Part shown: positions 1-9,625 of the stretch, one piece after another
Layout of the letters: each line of letters opens with the position of its first letter
How positions within the stretch are numbered: the first letter of the stretch is position 1
Assembly: GCA_937864065.1 (NCBI GenBank)
Contig: CALMIC010000162.1
Coordinates: 1 to 38,036, forward strand
Length of the DNA: 38,036 bases
Direction of reading: 5' to 3'
Origin: an uncultured Cellvibrionales bacterium
GTDB lineage: Bacteria > Pseudomonadota > Gammaproteobacteria > Pseudomonadales > UBA7239
Position numbers and translations under genes: made by a program
The notes under the pieces: generated by a model
The model's input: the letters and a program-made list of their open reading frames with translations, nothing else
What the model was told of the DNA's origin: nothing
Databases searched by the model: none

Positions 1-1160
1 TCGCGCACGATGGCATCGAGGTCATCGAGCAGCGACAGTGTCGAGACGCCGAGGTTGGGAAAATCCAGCGCCAGCGTGTAGCCCTTGCGCGGGAAGGACA
101 GCATGCCCGGTGATGGCACATCGCCCAGCTCTTTCAGCACGCTGAGGAATGACGCCTGCCCCGACTGCGCAATGCGCGCGAGCAAGGCGTGCAATGCTGC
201 ACGCGGCTCTTTCGTCACCACACACTGGTACTGCAGGAAGCCGCGCGGCCCGTAGATGCGGTTCCAGTGATGGATATTGTCGAGCGGGTAAAAAAAGGCG
301 TCGTAATCCAGCCGCGCGGACTTCTTCTGCTTGAGCAGCTTGCGGTAGTACAGCGCATTGAATGCGCTGACCGTATAACGGTTGAGCACATGAGGCGGGA
401 ATGTCACCGGTACGGACAATTTCTTGCGCGGCCGGTGCATGGTGGGTAACCAGGCATTGTTGCAGTGGTTGGCGCGCGAGAAGATGCCGCGCCCCAGTTG
501 GTCGCCCTGGGCCAGGCAATCGATCCAGGCCACGCGGTACTGGTGTGTAGCGCGCGACTGCTCGAACAATTGCAGGCAGTGGTCGAGATTGCTGCACTGG
601 AAGGAATCATCATCCACGAAAGCGTTCTGCACCCGCAGCAGGCGCAATTCCACCCAGCCGATGAAACCGGTCAGGCCCAGGCCGCCGACCGTCGCACTGA
701 ACAATGCCGCGTTTTCCTCGCGCGAACAGATAACGCGGGAACCGTCACTGCGCCACAATTCCAGGGCAGTCACATGGCAACCGAAAGTGCCATCCCGCAC
801 GTGGTTCTTGCCATGCACATCGTTGGCAATTGCACCGCCCACGGTGACGAATTTGGTGCCGGGCGTCACCGGCAGGAACCAGCCGCGCGGCACGGCGAAG
901 TCGAGGATGGCCGCCAGTGTCACACCGGCTTCGCAACGCAATACGCCATTTTCATCATCGAAGGCAATCAGGCGATCCAGCCCGCGCGCATGCAGTAGTG
1001 CTCCGCCATCGTTAAGGCAGCTGTCGCCATAACTGCGGCCCATGCCGTGCGGCAGCAACGTATGGCTGGTCACCGGCAGCGCATCCTGCAGCCAGTGCAG
1101 TGCATGCTCTTCATGCGCCTGGCTGAAATAGCGCCCCCATGAGCGGTAACCGGTTTTCAT
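1..1160 (-). CDS. FAD-binding oxidase, DprE1-like (decaprenylphosphoryl-beta-D-ribose oxidase family); 3' end outside window
   Basis: Not in ORF track because it runs off the left edge. Manual reverse-strand translation from ATG at 1160 gives MKTGYRSWGRYFSQAHEEHALHWLQDALPVTSHTLLPHGMGRSYGDSCLNDGG...FVTVGGAIANDVHGKNHVRDGTFG. RSYGD and VGGAIAxDxHGKNH are typical DprE1/FAD_binding_4 motifs. Start overlaps the upstream gene's stop (ATGA). Confidence 0.88.
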   Translation of the reverse strand, partial: MKTGYRSWGRYFSQAHEEHALHWLQDALPVTSHTLLPHGMGRSYGDSCLNDGGALLHARGLDRLIAFDDENGVLRCEAGVTLAAILDFAVPRGWFLPVTPGTKFVTVGGAIANDVHGKNHVRDGTFGCHVTALELWRSDGSRVICSREENAALFSATVGGLGLTGFIGWVELRLLRVQNAFVDDDSFQCSNLDHCLQLFEQSRATHQYRVAWIDCLAQGDQLGRGIFSRANHCNNAWLPTMHRPRKKLSVPVTFPPHVLNRYTVSAFNALYYRKLLKQKKSARLDYDAFFYPLDNIHHWNRIYGPRGFLQYQCVVTKEPRAALHALLARIAQSGQASFLSVLKELGDVPSPGMLSFPRKGYTLALDFPNLGVSTLSLLDDLDAIVR

Positions 1161-2587
1161 CACAGGTGTGTCCCCACAATCATGGCGACTGCAGCGAGCC
1201 CGAACAGCAGCCAGCTGACGCGGTCGCGCAGCGCAAAGACCACCGGATCGTCATGCATCTCACCGCGACCGGTGATCAGCCACACCCGGCCGAGCCACAA
1301 GGCAATGATCGGGCACAGCAACCACAAATAGCGCGGGCTGGAATACAGCTGCACGATGTCCGGGCTGTTGATGTACAGCGACAGTACCAGCACCGCCATC
1401 AGCGCACTGGCCGTGCCGAGTCCGGTCAGCACCGGGATGTCACTGGTCCAGTAGCCGCGACAGGCCACCGGCTTGCCATCCGGTGTCTCGATCGTGAGCA
1501 ATTCCGACATGCGCTTGACGATCGCCAGGCTAAAGAAAATGAAACAGGAAAACGCCAGCAACCAGAACGATGTCTGGGCATCCGCCGCAAAACCGCCCGC
1601 AATGACGCGCAGCGTGTACAGCCCGGCCAGGATCGCCACATCCAGGATCGGCACGTATTTCAGGCGCAGCGTATAGGCATTGGTGACAATGAAATAGATC
1701 AACAGGCTGTAGATGAAGCCCGTTGGCAGTGTCACTGACAATGCCACGGTGGCAGCCAGCAGCACGAAGGCCAGCAACAAACCGGACGTGATCGGTACAG
1801 CACCACTGGCGAATGGCCGCTTGTGCTTGCTGTGGTGCTTGCGGTCAGCATCCAGGTCGCCAATATCATTAATGATGTAGGAGAATGAAGCGCAGCAACC
1901 GAAAGCCACGAAAGCCAGCAACGTATTCCATAGCCGTTCCATGTCGAACAACTGGTGCGACGCCAGCAGCGGCACGAACACCAGCGCGTTCTTGGCCCAC
2001 TGGTGCAGGCGCATCGCCTTCAACAACAATCCCGGCGAAAGACGCTCGCGCAAGTCCAGCTTTGCAGCAAACGCAAACTGGTTGCCTGCCCGGGCCACTG
2101 TCGCTGCACTTGCATTCACCAGGTAAGCCTGCTGTGCTTTTTCCCACACCGGCACATCCACCATGTCATTGCCTGCGTAGGCAAACCCTTTGTCGCCAAA
2201 CCTTGCCACCAGTGCAGCGGCCTTGCGGGGGCCGGTGAGGTTTTGCTGTTCATCGGTGGCAAACACACCGGCAAAAATGCCGCAGTGATCGGCAATGGAC
2301 TGCGCCACCGAACGGTAGGCGCCGGTCGCCAGGAACAGCGTGCGGCCACGCGCATGCTCTGCCTGCAGGAATGCCAGGCAATCACGGTTATAGGGCAGCA
2401 GGGCGGGATCGAGCACGCAGCGTTGCGCCAGTTCGCGTTTCAGCACGTGCTTGCCGCGCAGCAGCCATAGTGGCAACCAAAACAGCAGCCAGGGTTGCTG
2501 CTTCAGCACGCGCACCACCAGCTCGTGCAGCGTATCGGTCTTCAGCAACGTGCCATCCAGGTCGACACAGAGCGGCAGGTCATTCAT
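1160..2587 (-). CDS. HAD-phosphatase/UbiA prenyltransferase fusion (decaprenyl-phosphate phosphoribosyltransferase-like)
   Basis: N-terminal HAD motif CVDLDGTLL and GNDMVDVPV; C-terminal UbiA-type NDIGDLDADRKHHSKHKRPFASG motif with multiple hydrophobic helices. Confidence 0.88.
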   Translation of the reverse strand: MNDLPLCVDLDGTLLKTDTLHELVVRVLKQQPWLLFWLPLWLLRGKHVLKRELAQRCVLDPALLPYNRDCLAFLQAEHARGRTLFLATGAYRSVAQSIADHCGIFAGVFATDEQQNLTGPRKAAALVARFGDKGFAYAGNDMVDVPVWEKAQQAYLVNASAATVARAGNQFAFAAKLDLRERLSPGLLLKAMRLHQWAKNALVFVPLLASHQLFDMERLWNTLLAFVAFGCCASFSYIINDIGDLDADRKHHSKHKRPFASGAVPITSGLLLAFVLLAATVALSVTLPTGFIYSLLIYFIVTNAYTLRLKYVPILDVAILAGLYTLRVIAGGFAADAQTSFWLLAFSCFIFFSLAIVKRMSELLTIETPDGKPVACRGYWTSDIPVLTGLGTASALMAVLVLSLYINSPDIVQLYSSPRYLWLLCPIIALWLGRVWLITGRGEMHDDPVVFALRDRVSWLLFGLAAVAMIVGTHL

Positions 2588-3533
2588 GCACGGTTCCTCG
2601 TCCGGGGCGATGCGGATGTGATTCCAGCCACAGCATGGACACCAGACCGATCACGATCGAAAGCCACAGGGTGGCGATGCGGCAGATCAGCGCCACCACG
2701 AAGGCGCCCGATGCATCCAGGCCCACCGCCATCAGCAATGCCGCCATCACTGCCTCGGTACCGCCAAGGCCACCCGGTGTCACGACCCCGGCCATCATGG
2801 CCAGGCAGAAAATCCCCATCAACACCGGCAGGTCAGCCTGGGCGCCGAGCAGGATCGCCAGCCAGGCAAAACCATAGGCCTCAGCCGACCAGGACAGCAG
2901 CCCTAGCGCAGATGCCGGCAACAGCACCCGCAGGCGGGTCAGGCTGGCGGATTTCTCGAAAAAGCGCGGGATCGCCTGCAGGAAACCCCGTACCACCTCG
3001 GGCATCAGCGGCTCCAGCCTGGCTGCGGCGTGCAGGAACAGTGCCGGCCGACCCACCGCCAGCACCACCAGCCCGACCAGCAGCAACATGGCCCAGCCGA
3101 TCCAGCGGAAATCGGGAAAATAGAAAAAGGCAGCAGTGGCCAGCAGCAGGGAGGGGATCAGGTCAGTCAGCCGGTCAACCAGCAGCGCGGCGAAGGAGTG
3201 GGCATTGTTCACGCCGTGGCGCGTGTTGAAATAGAGGCAGCGGATCGCCTCACCAGCCTTGCCGGGTGTGGTAGTCAGTGCAAAGCCCGCCCAGTAGCAG
3301 ACCATGCCATCGAGGAAAACCGGGCGGTCACCTAGCCGGGACAACAGCCAGTGCCAGCGCACATAGCGCACGGCGTAGTTGCACAGCGACAAGCCGCAAA
3401 GGAACAGCAAGCCGCCCCAGCCGACCTGGCGCACGGCGGCGACAATCCGCTCGCCGTCATTCATGGCCGCCCAGATGCCATAGCCCAGCAGGGCGGCAAC
3501 GATCGAGTAGACCAGGAATCGGAAACGGTTCAA
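2580..3533 (-). CDS. Lysylphosphatidylglycerol synthetase/UPF0104-family membrane protein (flippase-like)
   Basis: Multi-TM protein with GFALTTTPGKAGEAIR and GVVTPGGLGGTEAVM motifs typical of the LPG_synthase_TM/UPF0104 family. Proposed TTG start at 3533 (LNRFRFLVYS...); the longer ORF start at 3680 has a non-native-looking N-terminus. Confidence 0.82.
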   Translation of the reverse strand: MNRFRFLVYSIVAALLGYGIWAAMNDGERIVAAVRQVGWGGLLFLCGLSLCNYAVRYVRWHWLLSRLGDRPVFLDGMVCYWAGFALTTTPGKAGEAIRCLYFNTRHGVNNAHSFAALLVDRLTDLIPSLLLATAAFFYFPDFRWIGWAMLLLVGLVVLAVGRPALFLHAAARLEPLMPEVVRGFLQAIPRFFEKSASLTRLRVLLPASALGLLSWSAEAYGFAWLAILLGAQADLPVLMGIFCLAMMAGVVTPGGLGGTEAVMAALLMAVGLDASGAFVVALICRIATLWLSIVIGLVSMLWLESHPHRPGRGTVHE

Positions 3534-3612
3534 GCGGCTCCCCGCAGCATTATTGGCATTATCAGGATGGGCGATGCTAGCACAGCGATTCCCGCAACGA
3601 GAGCCGGCAGGC

Positions 3613-4101
3613 TCAATCGCGGAAATTGGTGAACTGCAATGGCATGCCCAGCATCTCTTTTTCAGAGCGCAGCAAGGCAATCACCTCCTGCAGGTCATCG
3701 CGTTTCTTCCCGGTGACTCGTACCTGGTCACCCTGGATCGAGGCCTGCACTTTCATTTTCTGGTCCTTGATGAGCTTGGTGATGCGCTTGGCCAGTTCCT
3801 GGTCCAGCCCCTCGCGCAGGGTCACCGCCTGCCGCACGGTCTTGCCGCTCTGTTCAGGATCCTTGGCCTCAAGGCACTGGAGGTCGATGCCGCATTTCAC
3901 CAGTGCCTGGCGCAGGATATCCAGCATCTGCTGTATCTGGATTTCCGCCTCGGCCACCAGGGTCACCACCTTGTCGGCATGTTCATAGCGGGCATCGACG
4001 CCCTTGAAGTCAAAGCGGTTGGCGACGATGCGGCTGGACTGGTCAATGGCATTGGTGACCTGATGCTTGTCCAGCTCGGACACGATATCGAATGACGGCA
4101 T
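3613..4101 (-). CDS. yajQ: YajQ-family nucleotide/cyclic-di-GMP-binding protein
   Basis: [34 protein letters not shown]...[15 protein letters not shown], characteristic of YajQ. Confidence 0.95.
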   Translation of the reverse strand: MPSFDIVSELDKHQVTNAIDQSSRIVANRFDFKGVDARYEHADKVVTLVAEAEIQIQQMLDILRQALVKCGIDLQCLEAKDPEQSGKTVRQAVTLREGLDQELAKRITKLIKDQKMKVQASIQGDQVRVTGKKRDDLQEVIALLRSEKEMLGMPLQFTNFRD

Positions 4102-4201
4102 GGCAATTTCTCCGGCAAATGCACTGCAAAGGCAGGAAGTTTACATCAGCCACCATTGGTTCAATAATGCCCGGTCCATGGCAAATTGCTTGAAAAACAA
4201 T

Positions 4202-5278
4202 ATGAAGAGTCAGCTGTTCCGCCCGTTGCGCCCTTTGGCACTGCTCTGCGCCACCCTGTCGACCACCGGCCTGGCCGTGGCTGCACCAACCAGCGCCGAT
4301 GGCGGCCAACCGCCTGCCCCGCCCTCCTCGCTGGCCCGGCCCGCTGAAAAGGCCACCACCGCGCAGACCCGCGTCGAGATCGACCGCATGTTGCGCGATG
4401 CGCGCCAGCTCAAGGCTGCCGGCAAGGTAGCCGAAGCCCAGGAACTGATGCTGGACGCAGCGCTCAAACTGCGCCAGCGCGGCTTCGAGCGCGACCAGGT
4501 CACCGTGCTGCGCGAGATGACACTGGACAGCGACCCTGCCTTCGCCCGCGCCGGCAGCGTCGGGATGGCCGAGTACTACTACCAGAAATACCTGACCAGC
4601 AAGCCGCGTGACGCGGAGTGGCTGCTGGAAGCACTGGCCTGGGCACACTACAGTGGTGACAGCTCGCTACTGGAACGCTTTACGGCCCGCAAGCCTGACA
4701 AGGCGCACGAGAACATCGATGCCCGCGGCAAGCAGCGCGGAGAGGAACTCAAGGCGGATGACCAGCAGTACATGGTCGCCGAAATGATCCGCCTCAACCA
4801 GGTCGAACCACTTCGCAAGGCACTCAAGAGCTGGCCTTACCCGATCAACCGCATCCACACCGTGGACGGCACCAGCCTGCTGCACACGGCGGTCTGGCAC
4901 CAGAAGACCGGCATAGCGCGCATGCTGGTCGAGGAATACAAGGCCGACGTCAACGTCGTCGACAAGCAGAACGACACCCCACTCGACTACGCCATCTACC
5001 AGGAATCGCGCGACCTGGTTGACTACCTCAAGGGCAAGGGCGGCCGCGCCAACAAACTGTATGACACACCACAAGGCAAGGCTGCCGCAAAATCGCTGCG
5101 CCCGATCGTCGCGCCGCAGCCAACACTGGAGCAACTGAAACAGGCAAACCCTGAAGCACTGAAGCTGCCGGCGAACAGCACCGCGAAGCCAACTCCGCCG
5201 ACTGCGAACAGCCAACCTGCCGGCAACAATGGCAAGCCGGCAGACAAGGCAGCGCCTGCGGGCAACAGCAAGCCATGA
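4202..5278 (+). CDS. Exported ankyrin-repeat protein with Pro/Ala/Asn-rich C-terminus
   Basis: Signal peptide MKSQLFRPLRPLALLCATLSTTGLAVAAP; ankyrin-like DGTSLLHTAVWHQKTGIARMLVEEYKADVNVVDKQNDTPLDYAIYQESRDLVDYL. Start chosen at ATG 4202 inside the longer ORF. Confidence 0.75.
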   Translation: MKSQLFRPLRPLALLCATLSTTGLAVAAPTSADGGQPPAPPSSLARPAEKATTAQTRVEIDRMLRDARQLKAAGKVAEAQELMLDAALKLRQRGFERDQVTVLREMTLDSDPAFARAGSVGMAEYYYQKYLTSKPRDAEWLLEALAWAHYSGDSSLLERFTARKPDKAHENIDARGKQRGEELKADDQQYMVAEMIRLNQVEPLRKALKSWPYPINRIHTVDGTSLLHTAVWHQKTGIARMLVEEYKADVNVVDKQNDTPLDYAIYQESRDLVDYLKGKGGRANKLYDTPQGKAAAKSLRPIVAPQPTLEQLKQANPEALKLPANSTAKPTPPTANSQPAGNNGKPADKAAPAGNSKP

Positions 5279-6156
5279 AATACCGCCGCCTAGGCAAGAC
5301 CGGCCTGGAAGTCTCGGCGATCGGCATCGGCACTTGGCAGCTCGGCAACCAGTGGGGCAAGCAATTCACGCAGGGTGAAGTCAATGACATCTTTGCCCGT
5401 GCCACAGCACTGGGCATCAACCTGGTCGATACGGCTGAATGCTACGGCCACCATGTTTCCGAAAGCTTCATCGGCGAAGCGCTGAAAAACAGCCGCAGCC
5501 AGTGGGTCATCGCCACCAAGTTCGGCCATCACCGCGCCAGCGACCTGCCGCCGGAAGCGCACTGGCAACCGGAGCAGGTGTTGCTGCAACTGGAAGCCTC
5601 GCTGCGTGCACTGCAGACCGACTACATCGACCTGTACCAGTTCCACTCCGGCACACGCGAACAACTGGATAACGACGCACTGTGGACGATGCTCGACAAG
5701 CAGGTGCAGGCCGGCAAAGTCCGCTTCCTCGGCATCTCGATCGGCCAGCCGAACCAGCTGTACCAGGTGGACCGCGCCACCGCGCTCGGTGTCTCAGTGA
5801 TCCAGACCATCTTCAACGCGATCAACAGCAAGGCAGCTGACGCTGTGTTGCCCTCGTGCCAGCGCCAGGACCTCGGCGTGCTGGCGCGCGTGCCGCTGGC
5901 CAGCGGTTTCCTGTCAGGCAAGTACCAACCAGGCGCGCAATTCCCCGCCGATGATGTGCGCGCCGAACGCAAGCCGGAAGTGAATGAACAGCAGATCACC
6001 CAGGCACTCGACATCCTGCAACAAGTCCCCGCGGGCATGGCTCCAGCGACCTGGGCCTGCCACTGGTGCCTGCAGCACCCGGCGATCAGCAGCGTGATCC
6101 CGGGCATCAAGTCGCTCGAACAGCTCGAGACCAACGCCGCCGCCGGCGACCTGTAA
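5275..6156 (+). CDS. Aldo/keto reductase
   Basis: MKYRRLGKTGLEVSAIGIGTWQLG...DTAECYG...VIATKFG...YIDLYQFHS; ATGA overlap with upstream gene. Confidence 0.93.
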   Translation: MKYRRLGKTGLEVSAIGIGTWQLGNQWGKQFTQGEVNDIFARATALGINLVDTAECYGHHVSESFIGEALKNSRSQWVIATKFGHHRASDLPPEAHWQPEQVLLQLEASLRALQTDYIDLYQFHSGTREQLDNDALWTMLDKQVQAGKVRFLGISIGQPNQLYQVDRATALGVSVIQTIFNAINSKAADAVLPSCQRQDLGVLARVPLASGFLSGKYQPGAQFPADDVRAERKPEVNEQQITQALDILQQVPAGMAPATWACHWCLQHPAISSVIPGIKSLEQLETNAAAGDL

Positions 6157-6165
6157 GACAGGCAA

Positions 6166-6894
6166 ATGAGCATGCGCGACAACATCTATGCGGACGCACT
6201 GGCCAATGTGGCCGAATTCCGTTTCGACGAGCAGGTCGCCGCAGTTTTTCCCGACATGATCCAGCGTTCGGTGCCCGGTTACGGCAACATCATCGCGATG
6301 ACCGGCCTGATTGCCGAACGCCATGCGCAGGACAACACGCGCTGCTACGACCTCGGCTGCTCGCTCGGCGCCTCGACGCTGGCGATGGCCGCCCGGCTGC
6401 CACAGCGCGCGGTGCAATTCATTGCCGTCGACAATTCGCCCGCGATGCTGGATCGCTGCCGCGATGCCATCAGCTCGCTAGACAATGCTCCCGACATTAC
6501 CCTCCTGTGCGATGACCTGCAAAACGTGCCGATCGCGAACGCCAGTGTCGTCGTGCTCAATTTCACGCTGCAATTCGTGCCGCTGGCAGAACGGGATGCA
6601 GTGCTGGGCAACATCTACAATGGCTTGCAACCCGGCGGGGCGCTGGTGCTGTCGGAAAAGATCCGTTTCGAGAATCCGGTCATGCAGGAACTCACCACTG
6701 ACCTGCACCATGCATTCAAGATAGCCAACGGCTATTCGGCGCTGGAAGTGAGCCAGAAACGGAACGCCCTCGAAAACGTGCTGATCCCGGAAACACTCGC
6801 CGGACACGAGGAACGCCTGCGTCGCGCAGGCTTCCGCAATTTCGGCGCCTGGTTCCAGTGCTTCAATTTCCTGTCACTGGTGGCGATCAAGTGA
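6166..6894 (+). CDS. cmoA: Carboxy-S-adenosyl-L-methionine synthase
   Basis: DNIYADALANVAEFRFDEQVAAVFPDMIQRSVPGYG...CYDLGCSLGASTLAM, typical CmoA; followed directly by cmoB. Confidence 0.95.
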   Translation: MSMRDNIYADALANVAEFRFDEQVAAVFPDMIQRSVPGYGNIIAMTGLIAERHAQDNTRCYDLGCSLGASTLAMAARLPQRAVQFIAVDNSPAMLDRCRDAISSLDNAPDITLLCDDLQNVPIANASVVVLNFTLQFVPLAERDAVLGNIYNGLQPGGALVLSEKIRFENPVMQELTTDLHHAFKIANGYSALEVSQKRNALENVLIPETLAGHEERLRRAGFRNFGAWFQCFNFLSLVAIK

Positions 6895-7877
6895 ATCGCA
6901 TTGCCGCATTTGACTACAGCGTGCTGCAACAGCAGCTGCAGGGAACGCGTTTGCAAACATTTGCTGACGCGATCCCGGCACTGGTGGAAAAACACTTCAG
7001 CCGCGAACGCTGGGGCGATATCCCGCGCTGGCTGGCTTGCCTGCAGCAACTGCCACTGTTGACACCAGACAGGATTGCTATTGATAGCGACTGTGTCAGC
7101 CTGCAGCGCGACAACGCACTTGATGATGCCACACGCACCCAACTCGAGCAGGCACTTCGCGGCCTGCACCCCTGGCGCAAAGGGCCGTTCGATCTGTTCG
7201 GCGTGCACATCGATACCGAATGGCGCTCGGACTGGAAATGGCAGCGCATTGCGCCGCATATCGGCTCACTGGCCGGACAGACAATCCTCGACGTCGGCTG
7301 CGGCAGCGGCTATCACTGCTGGCGCATGCGCGGCGCCGGCGCGAGGCTCGTCATCGGCATTGACCCGTCGCCCCTGTTTATCGTGCAGTACTGGGCGCTG
7401 CAACAATTCATCCAGGACCCACAGGTTTTTGTGCTGCCTGCCCCGTGTGAGGAGTTGCCTGCCGACTTGCAGGCCTTCGACACCGTGTTCTCGATGGGCG
7501 TGCTGTATCACCGCCGCAGCCCGCTGGACCATTTGCTGGAATTGCGCCAGCTGCTGAAACCCGGCGGGCAACTCGTGCTGGAAACGCTGGTGATTGGCGG
7601 TGACGAGGATGCCGTGCTGGTGCCGCGCGACCGCTATGCACGCATGGGCAATGTCTGGTTCATACCGAGCGTGGCCGCCACAGTGCGCTGGCTGGAAAAA
7701 ATGCGCTTTGGCGACGTGCAGGTGATCGATGTCTGCCGCACCACCACCGGGGAACAACGCAGCACTGACTGGATGACGTTCCAGTCACTGGCCGATTTCC
7801 TTGACCCGCAAGACAGCAGCCGTACGATCGAAGGCTACCCGGCGCCGCTGCGGGCAGTGATCACCGCGCGCAGCTGA
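6891..7877 (+). CDS. cmoB: tRNA U34 carboxymethyltransferase
   Basis: WRKGPFDLFGVHIDTEWRSDWKWQRIAPHI...LDVGCGSGYHCWRMRGAGARLVIGIDPSPLF, typical CmoB. GTG start at 6891 overlaps the cmoA stop. Confidence 0.95.
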   Translation: MNRIAAFDYSVLQQQLQGTRLQTFADAIPALVEKHFSRERWGDIPRWLACLQQLPLLTPDRIAIDSDCVSLQRDNALDDATRTQLEQALRGLHPWRKGPFDLFGVHIDTEWRSDWKWQRIAPHIGSLAGQTILDVGCGSGYHCWRMRGAGARLVIGIDPSPLFIVQYWALQQFIQDPQVFVLPAPCEELPADLQAFDTVFSMGVLYHRRSPLDHLLELRQLLKPGGQLVLETLVIGGDEDAVLVPRDRYARMGNVWFIPSVAATVRWLEKMRFGDVQVIDVCRTTTGEQRSTDWMTFQSLADFLDPQDSSRTIEGYPAPLRAVITARS

Positions 7878-7889
7878 TCGCTGGCGCCG

Positions 7890-8897
7890 TTACAGGATCA
7901 GTTTGCCCAGCCACCAGCAAGCGGCTGCGATCAACGCACTGCACGGAATGGTAAAGATCCACGCCCAGACGATGGTGCCGGCAATACCCCAGCGCACGGC
8001 CGACAACCGGCGGTTCGCGCCGACGCCGACAATCGCACCGGTGATCGTGTGCGTGGTCGACACCGGTATACCCATCGACGTGGCGAAGAACAGCATCACC
8101 GAGCCGGCGGTCTGCGCTGCAAAACCGCCAACGGGGCGCAACTTGGTGATCTTCTGCCCCATCAGCTTGATGATGCGCCAGCCACCAAACGCTGTGCCAA
8201 GACCGATCGCGGCATAACAGGCCACCACGACCCAGTACGGCACATGCTCATCCTTTGCTGTCACGCCGGCAGCAATCAGCAGCATCCAGATGATGCCGAT
8301 GGTTTTCTGCGCGTCGTTGCCGCCGTGGCCGAGCGCATAGGCCGACGCCGATACCAGTTGCAGGCGACGCGACCAGTTATCAACCTTGCGCGGCGTCGTG
8401 TCACGGCACAGCCAGGAAATGAGCAACATCACCAGGCCGCCGAGCAGCATGCCCACCAGCGGCGAGATGAAAATGAAAGACACAGTCTTGATGATGCCGG
8501 ATGAGATCAGCGAGCCGAAGCCCGCTTTCGCTACGGCCGCGCCGATCAGCCCGCCAATCAGCGCATGGGAAGACGACGAAGGAATACCGAAATACCAGGT
8601 GATCACGTTCCACGCGATTGCCGCGACCAGCGCCCCGAACACGACGTAATGGTCGATGATGGCCGGGTCAATGGTGCCCTTGCCCACCGTGGCTGCCACC
8701 TTGAGTTCGAAGACAAAGATCGCAACAAAATTGAAGAAGGTTGCCAGCATCACCGCCTGGTGTGGCTTCAGCACGCGCGTAGAGACCACCGTGGCAATGG
8801 CATTGGCGGCATCGTGGAAGCCGTTCATGAAATCGAAAGCCAGCGCCAGGCCGATCAGGAAAATCAGCACGCCGAGGGACATCTGCAACTGGTCCAT
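7890..8897 (-). CDS. Inorganic phosphate transporter, PiT family
   Basis: DFMNGFHDAANAIATVVSTRVL and ALGHGGNDAQKTIG motifs of PiT (PHO4) transporters. Confidence 0.95.
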   Translation of the reverse strand: MDQLQMSLGVLIFLIGLALAFDFMNGFHDAANAIATVVSTRVLKPHQAVMLATFFNFVAIFVFELKVAATVGKGTIDPAIIDHYVVFGALVAAIAWNVITWYFGIPSSSSHALIGGLIGAAVAKAGFGSLISSGIIKTVSFIFISPLVGMLLGGLVMLLISWLCRDTTPRKVDNWSRRLQLVSASAYALGHGGNDAQKTIGIIWMLLIAAGVTAKDEHVPYWVVVACYAAIGLGTAFGGWRIIKLMGQKITKLRPVGGFAAQTAGSVMLFFATSMGIPVSTTHTITGAIVGVGANRRLSAVRWGIAGTIVWAWIFTIPCSALIAAACWWLGKLIL

Positions 8898-8909
8898 GAC
8901 AGTGACCGC

Positions 8910-9548
8910 TTACGAATTTTCGAGAACGATGGCTTCGAGGATGGTGGCTACCGCCTTGCAGCAGTCGGTCACGGTTTCCAGCAATTCGTAGATCGCCTTC
9001 ATCTTGATCAGCTCGCGCACATCCTGTTCCTCGCGGAACAGTTTCGACATGGCATCGCGCAGCACGCGGTCGGCCTCGGATTCGTACTGGCTGATTTCCT
9101 TGCAGGCGGTGAGGATCGCCGGCCCGTTGTTCATGTTGTGCAGCTGACCGACAGCCTGCTCCATCAGTTCGACCGAGGCGCGGATGATTTCAGCAAAGCG
9201 GATGCACTCGGGCGTGGCGCGGCGGATGTCATAGGTCGCCACCGTGCCGGCAGCGTCCTGCATCGTGTCGAGCACGTCATCGAGGTGCTTGACCAGCTGG
9301 TGGATCTCGTCGCGGTCCAGAGGGGTGATGAAGGTCGCATGCAACATGGCCATCGTTTCGTCGACGATCTTGTCGGCGCGCGCCTCGATCGTGTCCAGTG
9401 TCTCGGCATGCGCCGCCGCCGCCGCTTGCGACTGGCTCAGGGCGGCCATCACCGCCACCAGCGCATCGGCACCGCGCACGATCTCTTTCACATGCGCATT
9501 GAACAGGTCGAAGAACTTGACTTCACGAGGCATGAATCGGCCGAACAT
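8910..9548 (-). CDS. DUF47-family PiT accessory/regulatory protein
   Basis: MFGRFMPREVKFFDLFNAHVKEIVRGADALVAVM...; PhoU-like helical DUF47 protein immediately upstream of PiT. Start at ATG 9548. Confidence 0.9.
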   Translation of the reverse strand: MFGRFMPREVKFFDLFNAHVKEIVRGADALVAVMAALSQSQAAAAAHAETLDTIEARADKIVDETMAMLHATFITPLDRDEIHQLVKHLDDVLDTMQDAAGTVATYDIRRATPECIRFAEIIRASVELMEQAVGQLHNMNNGPAILTACKEISQYESEADRVLRDAMSKLFREEQDVRELIKMKAIYELLETVTDCCKAVATILEAIVLENS

Positions 9549-9591
9549 ATGGCACCTGGCAATCACCAACGGGGCGGCAAGATTACCGTTT

Positions 9592-9609
9592 ATGTCAGTT
9601 TTGTGACAG
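9592..9609 (-). promoter_or_regulatory. Putative Pho box upstream of the DUF47-PiT operon
   Basis: Minus strand CTGTCACAAAACTGACAT matches 16 of 18 positions of the E. coli consensus CTGTCATAWAWCTGTMAY by eye; lies 44 nt upstream of the DUF47 start. Confidence 0.55.
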
Positions 9610-9625
9610 CGACCTGCATCAAAAA

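Noticed and set aside
22-597. 191-aa minus-strand ORF at the left edge
   Set aside because: Wrong frame; the true minus-strand frame is the DprE1-like oxidase that runs off the edge.
3600-3613. GAGCC-GGCA-GGCTC hairpin near the yajQ stop
   Set aside because: Short stem without a U-tract on the minus strand; not supported as a terminator.
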